NCBI GenBank assembly: GCA_900100475.1
Contig: FMTU01000001.1
Coordinates: 1 to 64,000 of the forward strand
DNA length: 64,000 nucleotides
Reading direction: 5' to 3'
DNA from: Sphingobium faniae
GTDB lineage: Bacteria > Pseudomonadota > Alphaproteobacteria > Sphingomonadales > Sphingomonadaceae
Under the pieces are notes generated by a model, which made no database searches, was not told the origin of the DNA, and saw nothing but the letters and a program-made list of their open reading frames with translations. Shown in pieces: positions 55,892 to 64,000 of the stretch (positions are counted from its first letter, which is position 1; each line of letters begins with the position of its first letter). Position numbers and translations under genes: made by a program.

Positions 55892-56965
55892 ATGCGCTAT
55901 TCCCTGCTGGGCCGCAGCGGCCTTCGCGTATCGAAACTCGCGCTGGGAACCATGACCTTCGGAACGGCGACGCAATGGTCACGCTCCGAGGAGGAATGCC
56001 GTCCGGTTTTCGACGCCTATGTCGAGGCGGGCGGCAATTTCATCGACACCGCCAACATCTATACGGGCGGTGAGAGCGAGAAGATGATCGGGCGCTTTAT
56101 TGCGCCCGATCGCCACCGCTTCGTTGTCGCCACGAAATATGCCAATGCCGCGCCGGGCCGCGGCGACCCCAACGAAGCCGGCGTTCATCGCAAGAGCCTG
56201 ACCCGATCGCTCGACGATAGCCTGAAACGGCTCGGCACGGACTATATCGACCTCTACATCGTGCACTGGTGGGACTTCACGACTCCGGTGGAGGAAGTGC
56301 AACGTGCGCTGACCGACGCCGTCAGCGCCGGCAAGATCCTGCATATCGGCCTGTCTGACGTGCCCGCCTGGGTCGTGTCCCGCGCGCAGGCTTTTCACGA
56401 TCTGCGCGGGCTGGCGCCGATCAGTTGCATGCAGTTGGAATATAGTCTCGTCCAACGCTCCATTGAGCGGGAGCATATTCCTCTGGCGCAGGCGCATGAT
56501 ATCGGCATCATGGCCTGGTCGCCACTCGCCGGCGGCTTATTGAGCGGTAAATATACCGGCGGCGCGGCTGCGGGCGATGTCGGTCCCAGGCGCATGGATT
56601 CCATGCGACTGCAGCCTCTTGACGCCCGCAACCGGGCGATCGCGACGACGGTGGGCGATATCGCTCGCGACTTGGGCGTCGCGCCTTCGCAAGTGGCCCT
56701 TGCGTGGATCATTGCACGCGGCGCGATACCGATCGTCGGCGCGACCAAAATAGCACAGATCAAGGAAAATCTGGCTGCAGCCACACTACAGTTGCCGCAG
56801 GAGGCAATGACGTGCCTGCATGCCGCAAGCGCCTTTGATGCCGGCCATCCCTATTCCATGCTGGCCTGGGACATGCCGATTACACTCGGCTATGGAGGCA
56901 TGTTCAACCAGATCGACATACCACATTTTCCGCCCCATGATTTCGGTTCTGGAGCGCCGGAATGA
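55892..56965 (+). CDS. Aldo-keto reductase
   Basis: A 357-residue AKR barrel. The catalytic tetrad is visible: Asp52 and Tyr57 (FIDTANIY), Lys82 (ATKYAN) and His125 (YIVHWWD). The C-terminal NADPH-binding part reads IPIVGATKIAQIKENL. It reduces an aldehyde or ketone, or runs in reverse. It starts 11 bases after the SnoaL-like gene and its stop overlaps the EthD gene (ATGA 56962-56965). Confidence 0.87.
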   Translation: MRYSLLGRSGLRVSKLALGTMTFGTATQWSRSEEECRPVFDAYVEAGGNFIDTANIYTGGESEKMIGRFIAPDRHRFVVATKYANAAPGRGDPNEAGVHRKSLTRSLDDSLKRLGTDYIDLYIVHWWDFTTPVEEVQRALTDAVSAGKILHIGLSDVPAWVVSRAQAFHDLRGLAPISCMQLEYSLVQRSIEREHIPLAQAHDIGIMAWSPLAGGLLSGKYTGGAAAGDVGPRRMDSMRLQPLDARNRAIATTVGDIARDLGVAPSQVALAWIIARGAIPIVGATKIAQIKENLAAATLQLPQEAMTCLHAASAFDAGHPYSMLAWDMPITLGYGGMFNQIDIPHFPPHDFGSGAPE

Positions 56966-57321
56966 CGACGACTTCGCTCATTGTCTTCATCCGGCGGCGT
57001 CCCGGCATGACACCGGCGGAGTTTTCGACCTACTGGCGCGACACGCACGGACCGCTGCTTTCGGCTTGCACGGATTTCAGCCGCCATATCATACGCTATG
57101 AACAATTTCATGCGAGCGATGAGGCGGATCTGGGCGCCATGTTCGGCGTATCAGGCGATTATGACGGCGTGGCGGTCATCACTTTCGCCGACCCGCAGGC
57201 GATGACGGCTGCCTTCGCCGAGCCGGCCTATCTGTCAGATGTCCGTCCCGACGAGCCTAATTTCGTCGATCTTGATAATTGCCTGTCCTTTATCGCCAAT
57301 CCGCATCGCGTGATCGGCTGA
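56962..57321 (+). CDS. EthD-domain protein, short form
   Basis: A 119-residue single EthD domain: SLIVFIRRRPGMTPAEFSTY, WRDTHGPLLSA, VAVITFADPQAMTAAF. It is translationally coupled to the aldo-keto reductase gene. It is the second EthD-type protein in the window, and this one has the usual one-domain length. Confidence 0.75.
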   Translation: MTTTSLIVFIRRRPGMTPAEFSTYWRDTHGPLLSACTDFSRHIIRYEQFHASDEADLGAMFGVSGDYDGVAVITFADPQAMTAAFAEPAYLSDVRPDEPNFVDLDNCLSFIANPHRVIG

Positions 57322-57333
57322 TCCGGCGGCTTG

Positions 57334-57990
57334 ATGAACACCCGATCGTCTCCATCGCGTGAGGCGGGGCGCGCGCAGTTCCCCTTTCTCTGTTTCCTCG
57401 TGGCTATCCTTGAAGGCTTTGATCTTCAGGTTGCGGGAATAGCCGCACCCAATCTGAAAGCGCAGTTCAGCCTCGATCCCGTGACGCTGGGCTGGTTCTT
57501 CAGCGCCAGCACCATCGGCCTGTTTATCGGCGCACTGGCGGGCGGGCACCTGTCCGACAGGATCGGCCGCGGCGCGACATTATGCTGGTCGGTCGCGGCC
57601 TTCGGCGCTGCATCGATGCTGACGGGCCTGGCTTCGGGTCCGGCGATGTTGATCGCCACCCGCTTTGCAACCGGCCTGGGCCTAGGCGGCGCCCTGCCCA
57701 ATCTTCTGGCGATCACGTCGGAAGCCGCGATAAAAGGACAGGAACGGCGAGCCGTGGCGCTGCTCTATTGCGGCGTGCCAATCGGCGGCATCCTCGTCAG
57801 CCTGCTGGGCGCCGCCAGGGGCAGCGACTGGCGGACGCCGTTTCTGGCGGGCGGAATATTGCCGATCATTCTCGCCGTCACATTATGGCGGACCGCGCCG
57901 GCTGCAGACGGCCGGGCTGATATTCATTCTGGCAGGGATCGCGTTGATGCGTCTGCCATTGGCGCGATGACGGACCCCTGCCTCCATTGA
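57334..57990 (+). pseudogene. MFS transporter (aromatic acid/H+ symporter type) with an internal deletion
   Basis: From ATG 57334 the first six membrane helices of an AAHS-type transporter are present (LCFLVAILEGFDLQVAGIAA, GGHLSDRIGRGATL, RFATGLGLGGALPNLLA). After WRTAPAADGR, near residue 190, the reading becomes nonsense. Another frame there reads QTAGLIFILAGIALMRLPLA and a stop, which looks like the last helix of a similar transporter. I infer an out-of-frame deletion of about five helices. The family is normally about 420-450 residues. Confidence 0.7.
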
Positions 57991-57994
57991 CGGC

Positions 57995-58924
57995 CTAGCC
58001 GGCCGGCGCCTTCGACTTTCTCGACAGGAAGCCACTGACCCTTTCGGCGGCGCTCGGCGTGCGCAGGGTATTAAGGAAATAGCGGCTTTCAATCCGCAAG
58101 CCAGCGTCGATCGGCACTTGCGCGCCCTCATAGACGGTCTTGAGGATATTGCCATCGGCATCGCCCGGCGTCTCCATGCCCCGGCGGGCGGCAATGGCAG
58201 GCCCGAACAGAGCATACGCCGCCGATGTATGCGGACCACCGCCCGGTAGGCGAAAGCCTTTGACATCCCAGGGTGCGATGGCATCCGCGCTTTCGAGGAT
58301 CCACTGCCTGGCGCGGTCCATGGCCTGCGCCGCCTCGACGCTTTCATGAACGAGCCTCAGCCGCAGCGCCTCGGCCAGTTCGATCGGCCCGCCATCCAGC
58401 AGATAGGGCAGCGTCTCCATCAGCCCAGCCAGCCGGAGCAGCCTCTGCGTACCGCCCGCGCCCGGCATCAAGCCCAGCGTCGCCTCCGGCAGTCCCAGCC
58501 GCAGCTTGCCATCGTCGATCGCGATGCGGTGATGGCACCCCAGCGCCAGTTCGAGACCGCCGCCAAGCGCAACACCATTGATAACCGCGACCAGGGGTTT
58601 ACCCGTCGTTTCCAGATCGCGGATGCGGCGGCTGAAATGGCTTGCCTCTGCCAGGGCGGCGCGCAGTTCATCCTGAGACGCGGCGGCAGCCCAGCGATCG
58701 ATATCGTCGCGCAATTCGCCCAGGTCAGCGCCCGCGCAAAAGCCGCTGTCTTTGCCTGACCGCAATATGGCCCCAACGATGCGCTGATCGTCGCGGATGG
58801 TCGCGGCCAGCGTGCCGAGATCGTCCTGTACGGAATGGCTGATCGTGTTCATCGACCGGCCAGGCATGTCGAAGGTGACGGCGGCGATCCCCGCCGCGTC
58901 GATTTCCAGAGCGAAATTTTCCAT
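57995..58924 (-). CDS. Enoyl-CoA hydratase, like the N-terminal domain of FadJ-type enzymes
   Basis: 309 residues from ATG 58924 (GAAGGA nine bases upstream). It is a crotonase fold with the oxyanion segment FCAGADLGEL, both catalytic glutamates (GGGLELALGCHH and GLPEATLGLMPG) and a C-terminal extension (LRIESRYFLNTL) that in FadJ/FadB links to the 3-hydroxyacyl-CoA dehydrogenase domain. That domain is absent. The end lies four bases from the broken MFS gene, so either the enzyme is a natural stand-alone hydratase or a deletion removed its second half. Confidence 0.75.
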   Translation of the reverse strand: MENFALEIDAAGIAAVTFDMPGRSMNTISHSVQDDLGTLAATIRDDQRIVGAILRSGKDSGFCAGADLGELRDDIDRWAAAASQDELRAALAEASHFSRRIRDLETTGKPLVAVINGVALGGGLELALGCHHRIAIDDGKLRLGLPEATLGLMPGAGGTQRLLRLAGLMETLPYLLDGGPIELAEALRLRLVHESVEAAQAMDRARQWILESADAIAPWDVKGFRLPGGGPHTSAAYALFGPAIAARRGMETPGDADGNILKTVYEGAQVPIDAGLRIESRYFLNTLRTPSAAERVSGFLSRKSKAPAG

Positions 58925-58937
58925 GACAGCCATTCCT

Positions 58938-60143
58938 TCAGACGCGCGCGATGACGGTGGCGGTGCCCATGCCGGCGCCGACGCACAGATTGATGAGAGC
59001 GATTTCCTTGTCCGACCGCTCCAGTTCATCCACCATCGTGCCCAGGATCATGCCGCCCGTGGCGCCGAGCGGATGGCCCATGGCGATCGCGCCGCCATTC
59101 ACGTTCAGCCTGGCCGGATCGATGTCCAGTGCCTGCACATAGCGTAGCACGACGGCCGCGAAGGCTTCGTTGAGTTCGAACAGATCGACATCGTCCTTCG
59201 TCATGCCGAGCCGGTCGAGCAGCTTGCGGGTGACGAATTCGGGGCCGGTCAGCATGATGGTCGGCTCCGAACCGATCGATGCCGTTCCCAATATCCGCGC
59301 CCGGGGCTTGAGGCCGGCTGCCTCGCCCGCTTCCTTCGATCCGATCAGCACCGCCGACGCGCCATCGACGATGCCCGACGCGTTTCCACCATGGTGGACA
59401 TGGTTGATCGGCCCCATGTCGGGATAGCGCGCCTGCGCCAGCGCGTCATAACCGGCCGCGCCCATCTTCACGAACGCGGGCTTGAGCGCACCCAGCGACT
59501 GCATGTCGGTCTGCGGCCGCATATGCTCGTCATGGTCGAGAATGACGATGCCGGCCTGGTCCTTGACCGGCACGATCGACCTGGCGAAGCGCCCCTCCTT
59601 CCAGGCCTGCGCCGCCCGGCGCTGGCTTTCGACGGCATAGCCATCGACATCTTCCCGGCTGAAGCCGTGGATCGTGGCGATCATGTCCGCGCCGATCCCC
59701 TGCGGAGCATAGTAGCGATCGAAGGCGAAGACAGGATCGACCATCATCGCGCCTCCGTCCGCCGCCAACGGAACGCGCGACATCGATTCAACGCCGCCCG
59801 CGACGACGAAACGCGCTTCACCCAACGCCACCTTGGCGGCAGCCATATTGCAGGCCTCCAGGCCAGACGCGCAGAAGCGATTGACGGCTACGCCGGAAAC
59901 CGACTGCTCGTAGCCCGCCACAAGCGCCGCGATGCGTGCTATATCACTGCCTTGCTCGCCTACGGGCATGACACAGCCTAGGATCACATCGTCGATCATG
60001 CCGGTATCCAGATCATTCCGATCGCGGATCGCGCCCAGCGCCTGCGCGGCGAGCGAGAGCGCGGTGATCTCGTGCAACGCGCCGTCGGGCCGCCCCTTGC
60101 CGCGCGGCGTGCGCACCGCGTCATAGATATAAGCCACGGTCAT
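58938..60143 (-). CDS. Acetyl-CoA acyltransferase (thiolase)
   Basis: A 401-residue thiolase with all active-site residues: Cys91 ([10 protein letters not shown]), His in [14 protein letters not shown] and Cys in [14 protein letters not shown] is also present. It cleaves 3-oxoacyl-CoA to acetyl-CoA and a shortened acyl-CoA. It is the middle gene of a leftward operon, SDR (60944), thiolase, crotonase, forming one beta-oxidation turn apart from the first dehydrogenation. Confidence 0.9.
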   Translation of the reverse strand: MTVAYIYDAVRTPRGKGRPDGALHEITALSLAAQALGAIRDRNDLDTGMIDDVILGCVMPVGEQGSDIARIAALVAGYEQSVSGVAVNRFCASGLEACNMAAAKVALGEARFVVAGGVESMSRVPLAADGGAMMVDPVFAFDRYYAPQGIGADMIATIHGFSREDVDGYAVESQRRAAQAWKEGRFARSIVPVKDQAGIVILDHDEHMRPQTDMQSLGALKPAFVKMGAAGYDALAQARYPDMGPINHVHHGGNASGIVDGASAVLIGSKEAGEAAGLKPRARILGTASIGSEPTIMLTGPEFVTRKLLDRLGMTKDDVDLFELNEAFAAVVLRYVQALDIDPARLNVNGGAIAMGHPLGATGGMILGTMVDELERSDKEIALINLCVGAGMGTATVIARV

Positions 60144-60161
60144 GTTCGCGTCCTCTCCCAG

Positions 60162-60944
60162 TTAGCGCGGCTGAAGCCGGATAGCGCCGTCGAGGCGTAC
60201 GGCTTCGCCATTCAGATAGGCGTTACTGATCATGTGCATCGCGAGCGCCGCATATTCTTCGGGCGCTCCGAGCCGTTTGGGGAAAGGCACTGACGAACCG
60301 AGCGCGACCTGCACATTTTCGGGCAGTCCGCGCATCATCGGCGTGAGAAACAGGCCCGGCAGGATGGTGTTGATCCTGACGCCCTCGGCCATCAGGTCGC
60401 GCGCGATAGGCAGGGTCATGCCAAGGACGCCCGCTTTCGATGCCGCATAGGCGGCCTGCCCCATCTGGCCATCCTGCGCCGCCACGCTTGCGGTGCAGAT
60501 GATCACGCCTCTCTCGCCGTCATCCAGCGCGTCAAGCTCAAGCATGCCTTGTGCTGCGGCCGCGATGCATCGGAACGTCCCCAGCAGGTTGATCTGAACG
60601 ACGCGCTCGAAATCCTTCATCGGGAAGCGCGAAGTGCTACCGTCCGTCTTATTGCGGGAGGCGGTCTTGATCCCGTTTGCAATGCCGGCGCAGTTCACCA
60701 ATATGCGTTCCTGTCCATGAGCCGTTCGCGCCTTTGCGAACGCGGCGTGGACCTCGTCGTCCGACGTCACGTCCACTTTGCAGAATATGCCGCCAATCTC
60801 CTTTGCGACGGCCTCGCCTACGGGCGCGTTCATGTCGAAGATCGCGACCTTGGCGCCCGTGGCGGCCAGGCCTCTTGCGGTGGCTTCTCCAAGACCGGAC
60901 GCGCCTCCCGTCACGACTGCTGCGATGGCGTTGCTGATCTTCAT
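60162..60944 (-). CDS. Short-chain dehydrogenase, HSD10-like 3-hydroxyacyl-CoA dehydrogenase
   Basis: 260 residues from ATG 60944 with a GGGAGG site. It has VTGGASGLGEATARG (11-25), VNCAGIA, Ser153, Tyr166 and Lys170 in YAASK. The pattern (IFDMN after the second strand, the long insert SRNKTDGSTSRF, GERGVIICTASVAA) is that of type-10 17beta-hydroxysteroid/3-hydroxyacyl-CoA dehydrogenases, which use NAD. It is first in the operon with thiolase and crotonase, where it would supply the 3-hydroxyacyl-CoA oxidation that the truncated crotonase protein lacks. Confidence 0.87.
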   Translation of the reverse strand: MKISNAIAAVVTGGASGLGEATARGLAATGAKVAIFDMNAPVGEAVAKEIGGIFCKVDVTSDDEVHAAFAKARTAHGQERILVNCAGIANGIKTASRNKTDGSTSRFPMKDFERVVQINLLGTFRCIAAAAQGMLELDALDDGERGVIICTASVAAQDGQMGQAAYAASKAGVLGMTLPIARDLMAEGVRINTILPGLFLTPMMRGLPENVQVALGSSVPFPKRLGAPEEYAALAMHMISNAYLNGEAVRLDGAIRLQPR

Positions 60945-61256
60945 GCTTCCTCCCGGTCGATGCGCTTTTTGCGAACGCCCTTCTAACACTGGCCTTGAGG
61001 GCAGCGAACGGCTCAAGGGGACAATCGCCGTCAATACGCGACAATATTCAGCCTCTATTGAACGCCGCTTTCCGAGTGCTGGTCGCTATCAGAATAGCAC
61101 CCTGCCCTTACGACGGTTGGAACCGGCGAGGACGAGGGAAAGGCTTGCCTATGTTGCGGGGCCGCGGCATTGTCCGGCTGCTGCTGCACGACATCCCAGA
61201 GCGTCCGGCCATAGGGAAATGACCGGCCGGACGAACGGATCGAACAGCGACGCGCC
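60945..61256. other. Intergenic stretch between two leftward operons
   Basis: I see no gene in these 312 bases. It holds the promoter of the beta-oxidation operon. An 8-bp inverted repeat (GTCCGGCC 61203-61210, GGCCGGAC 61225-61232) lies just after the upstream gene's stop and might end its transcription, but no T-run follows. Confidence 0.4.
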
Positions 61257-62240
61257 TTACTTCTCGTCGCCGAAATCGTAGAGGGTCGAATAGAGCGGCG
61301 GCGCCACGGCCACGACACGCGTCGGCTTCTGACCGGCCCAGCAGTTGAAATCGATCATGCCTCGTCCAAGGACGCCATCGCTGCGTTGAAAGCGTTGGAA
61401 CGTCAAAAACGCCTGCTTCTCAGCGCCCGCCGCGCCTTCCTTGAAATGCGCGCCTCCTGGTTCCAGCCCTTTGCCCAGATAGTTGATCACCTCAAACCGG
61501 TCGATCAACACTTCCCGCTCAAGATCATCAACAAACCGCACGCGCCCGTGGGTGGGATGATTGTCATAATCGGAGAAATTATTTTCAGATTCAAAGAGCA
61601 GCAGTCCGCGCGTCTGCCCGTCCTTGTGCAGATAGCCGGTCAATCGATATTGATCCGTCTCGGGATCCAGCTGAACGAAGGCATGGATGGCGGTGTCGTC
61701 CGGGAATTGGATCGTGTAAAAGAAACACACTTTGATCGGGCCATAGTTGCGGATGCCCCAAGCCCGGTCGCGCTCGCCATAGCCATTGAAGGCGATTTCG
61801 CGACCGCCGACAACGCCCTTGACGGAAACGCACCCAGCCGCCTGAAAATGCCTGGATTCCTCACCCCATTCCCAATCGCAGGTCTTAGACAGGCGTTTCC
61901 AGTCGACAAGCAGGCGATCAGCACCATTCTCATATTCGACCTGCCAGTGATTCCAGGGATCCAGGCACGTGAATGTCTGATAATCCACTATCCTGCGCTG
62001 CTCGGGAACGTCAGTTCGCCAATCGACATTGAAATTGATCTGTCGCTTGATGTCGGTCTTATCGTCGAACAGGAGAAAAACGGACTCCCCGTTCTGGGAA
62101 TTGGGACGAACCCCTTGCCAGAACAGACCACAGACATCGCTGTTCATATCGACAAAATTACAATAATAGCTCTCGCGCCAGTCCGGAGCGTCGGTTTTCT
62201 GATGCGGAAGATGATCATCGTCAGGCAAAAGTGGCATCAT
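61257..62240 (-). CDS. Unknown protein, related to the protein at 12857-13972
   Basis: 327 residues. The central motif GYGERDRAWGIRNYGP (about 155-170) matches ACRDHSWGVRPG of the other protein, and both are strand-rich with aromatic residues after the motif. The region VSVKGVVGGREIAFNGYGER against LVVDGREVRVDSWWACRD also fits. I believe these belong to a DUF7064-like family (possibly CrtC/AttH-type fold), name uncertain. It is 58 bases downstream of a PEP-synthase-like gene and probably co-transcribed with it. Confidence 0.6.
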   Translation of the reverse strand: MMPLLPDDDHLPHQKTDAPDWRESYYCNFVDMNSDVCGLFWQGVRPNSQNGESVFLLFDDKTDIKRQINFNVDWRTDVPEQRRIVDYQTFTCLDPWNHWQVEYENGADRLLVDWKRLSKTCDWEWGEESRHFQAAGCVSVKGVVGGREIAFNGYGERDRAWGIRNYGPIKVCFFYTIQFPDDTAIHAFVQLDPETDQYRLTGYLHKDGQTRGLLLFESENNFSDYDNHPTHGRVRFVDDLEREVLIDRFEVINYLGKGLEPGGAHFKEGAAGAEKQAFLTFQRFQRSDGVLGRGMIDFNCWAGQKPTRVVAVAPPLYSTLYDFGDEK

Positions 62241-62298
62241 TTATTCCTTTACGGGTTTGTATTTTTCGGGATTGAGATTTCAGCTCAGGCGCGACCGC

Positions 62299-63816
62299 TC
62301 ATGAAGCGGAAGCTTTTGCCCATTCGATTAGCTTCAATTCTGCAGCCGACATCTCGGAGAAACTCTCGCCAGCCCGGCCGGGGAAGATACGACCACTGTC
62401 GCCATCGATCGTTATCCAGTCACCCTGCGCGATAGAATGTTCGTTTAGAAACAGATGTCCGTCATCGACAACGCCGTTCAAACCCACAACGCAAGGCACA
62501 TGCAATTCGCGCGCGACCACAGCAGCATGAGAGGAAGCGCCACCGCGCATCGTCAGAAGTCCGGCTGATCGTTCCATCACGGAAAGCAGCTTGGGCGAGG
62601 TTTCGATGGACGCGAAAATGACAGGCTCATCCCTTCCGACCAACTCGCGCGCAAATTCGAGCGAAAGCGCGAGCCGTCCCTGCGTGACCCCTCCTCCCAC
62701 GCCCAACCCGCCACCGATCTCACGTGCCGTGGCAGATACGCGCAATCGGCTTTCGCCCAGCGCGGAGAGCTCCACCCCATGGCTTGCCGTGTAAGCGAGC
62801 GCGGCAACCTTATCGAGAATGCCCTCTTCGACCATATCGGTGGCCGCCACGACGGCCGCCACCTTGGTAAGCTTGGCCGGCCGACATTGCAGGAGGTAAA
62901 CAAGATCGCCTTCGACGGTAAACTCGAGTTCCTGAACCTTGCCCGACGCGACTTCGAGCGCTCGCCCGATCGTTTCCACTTCCGCATAGAATGCCGGGTG
63001 CCGGCTCTGCCATGTCGTGAGGTCCGAGGCCGTCTCCTTGCCTCCCACAACATCCTCGCCCTGACCTGCCCACAAGAATTCGCCGTTCAGTCCGGGCGCG
63101 CCGGTGGTCGGATTGCGCGTAAACGCAACGCCGGAGCCCGACTCCGCATCGCGATTGCCAAATATCATTTGCTGCACGGTAACCGTAGTGCCTAGAGCAT
63201 CATCGATACCACGCATCTTGCGATAAAGTTGCGCGCGCGGAGAATTCCAGGAGCGAAATACCGCCACCGACGCCATCAACGCTTCTTCAACGCGGTCGGC
63301 AGGCCAGGGCTTACCCATCTGTTCGCACAGCTGGCGCACATGCGCCTCTTTGTCACGAACGTCCTCAAACGTGCTAGCACGCGCGGATCGTTCATTTTCG
63401 GCAGGGTCCTCGATGCCCAAGACCAACTCCACGAACTGGTCGAGATAGGCCGAGCGCGCCTCATACTGGAAATCTTCCCAGCCTTCGCGGGTTTCACCAA
63501 AACCGACGTTGAGTACCGTGTCCATCATGCCTGGCATCGAAATCGGAGCGCCGGAGCGGATGGATACGATCAATGGCTTCCAGCCGCCTTCCTGAAGCTG
63601 GAGTTTGGCCAACCCTTTTCGGATCAGTTCCCGCACGAAATCGAGGTTTTCATCCTGCGACCAGCGGCGATAGGCTTCCGTCGTAAGGTTGAAGGCAGCC
63701 GGCACGCGTGCACCACTGTTCATCAGCCTGACCAGACTGGATGCCTTACCTCCTACCAAATCCGGAGACGATGGCGCGTTCGCATCGAGAACAACGAGAT
63801 AGGGCACGGCGCTCAT
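62299..63816 (-). CDS. PEP-synthase/pyruvate phosphate dikinase-like phosphotransferase lacking the PEP-binding barrel
   Basis: 505 residues. The N-terminal ATP-grasp part (DLVGGKASSLVRLMNSGARVP, SIRSGAPISMPGMMDTVLNV, GVAFTRNPTTGAPGLNGEFL) is followed by the phosphohistidine swivel domain TMRGGASSHAAVVAREL with His430. It ends there, about 75 residues later, without the PEP/pyruvate TIM barrel that PPDK (about 870 residues) and PEP synthase have. The architecture recalls phenylphosphate synthase and rifampicin phosphotransferase, which phosphorylate a hydroxyl group from ATP. The partner and acceptor are unknown. It overlaps the gene upstream (ATGA). Confidence 0.8.
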   Translation of the reverse strand: MSAVPYLVVLDANAPSSPDLVGGKASSLVRLMNSGARVPAAFNLTTEAYRRWSQDENLDFVRELIRKGLAKLQLQEGGWKPLIVSIRSGAPISMPGMMDTVLNVGFGETREGWEDFQYEARSAYLDQFVELVLGIEDPAENERSARASTFEDVRDKEAHVRQLCEQMGKPWPADRVEEALMASVAVFRSWNSPRAQLYRKMRGIDDALGTTVTVQQMIFGNRDAESGSGVAFTRNPTTGAPGLNGEFLWAGQGEDVVGGKETASDLTTWQSRHPAFYAEVETIGRALEVASGKVQELEFTVEGDLVYLLQCRPAKLTKVAAVVAATDMVEEGILDKVAALAYTASHGVELSALGESRLRVSATAREIGGGLGVGGGVTQGRLALSLEFARELVGRDEPVIFASIETSPKLLSVMERSAGLLTMRGGASSHAAVVARELHVPCVVGLNGVVDDGHLFLNEHSIAQGDWITIDGDSGRIFPGRAGESFSEMSAAELKLIEWAKASAS

Positions 63817-64000
63817 TCCGCATCCCTCTCGCGCTGCAGCAGTCGCAGCAGATCCTCGTGAAACTGGAACCAGATAGTGTGAAGGGAGTCCGCCTTTACA
63901 GACACCACATAGTCCGTTTCACCAGCTTCGACGTAACGCAAGGCCGCTGTCAGACGAAGCTCATATTCTTCCAGTCGCGGCAGTCGATCAATGTACCGCC
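63813..64000 (-). CDS. Partial gene upstream of the PPDK-like gene, unrecognised
   Basis: The frame is open from the window edge to TGA 63813-63815, overlapping the ATG of the next gene. The visible 61 residues (RYIDRLPRLEEYELRLTAAL, then VKADSLHTIWFQFHEDLLRL) look helical. I do not recognise it. Given the overlap it may be the second subunit of the phosphotransferase. Confidence 0.55.
   Translation of the reverse strand, partial: RYIDRLPRLEEYELRLTAALRYVEAGETDYVVSVKADSLHTIWFQFHEDLLRLLQRERDAE

Overview
The window looks like DNA from an alphaproteobacterium of the sphingomonad group (Novosphingobium, Sphingobium, Sphingomonas or Sphingopyxis type). This is inferred from high GC content, paralogous TonB receptors, a single-chain indolepyruvate-type oxidoreductase, trb remnants and many catabolic acyl-CoA genes. 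It splits into a decayed mobile region (about 1-11.5 kb) and a large, mostly intact catabolic region (about 11.5-64 kb). I saw no rRNA, tRNA or CRISPR.

Left region (1-11.5 kb). This is a graveyard of fragments: a transposase tail; a 4-cresol-dehydrogenase/vanillyl-alcohol-oxidase-like flavoprotein that lost its N-terminal half, followed by a lipoprotein cytochrome c, a Tat-type protein and an alpha/beta hydrolase; a 3-oxoacid CoA-transferase pair whose A subunit has an internal stop; and a conjugation (trb) remnant in which trbB carries a stop and two frameshifts. Further right are an apparently intact higBA toxin-antitoxin with twin operator palindromes, an IS110 fragment, a partition-protein tail, a ParB-like/methylase/phage-terminase chimera, a nuclease-like fragment and the tail of an acyl-CoA dehydrogenase.

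Core catabolic region (11.5-41.7 kb). Several operons encode cytochromes P450 related to P450cam, an AMP-forming acyl-CoA ligase, CoA-transferases including an alpha-methylacyl-CoA racemase-like enzyme, an acyl-CoA dehydrogenase, a MaoC / MaoC-DUF35 / thiolase-like trio resembling the ChsH1-ChsH2-Ltp2 hydratase-aldolase of steroid side-chain degradation, a flavin monooxygenase, an SDR, a PQQ dehydrogenase, cupins, a VOC protein, an APH-type kinase and two paralogous TonB receptors around a TetR regulator. Six near-identical 14-bp palindromes (ATACY-N4-RGTAT) lie just upstream of six operons, and in every case the last arm runs into the likely -10 box. I infer one regulon for a branched hydrophobic substrate (steroid or isoprenoid side chain is the best guess), probably repressed by the TetR protein.

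Right region (41.9-64 kb). A Rieske ferredoxin / GST / indolepyruvate oxidoreductase operon faces an AraC regulator. A P450 / 2-hydroxyacid dehydrogenase / aldehyde dehydrogenase operon and an EthD gene follow; together they suggest oxidation of an alcohol or aldehyde to a 2-hydroxy acid, then a 2-oxo acid, then an acyl-CoA. An IS3-type element interrupted by an IS256-type element, both defective, separates these from SnoaL-like, aldo-keto reductase and EthD genes, a broken MFS transporter, and a crotonase / thiolase / SDR beta-oxidation operon. The window ends with a protein related to the one at 12.9-14.0 kb, next to an unusual PEP-synthase-like protein that lacks the PEP-binding barrel. Both members of that unnamed family sit beside predicted phosphotransferases.
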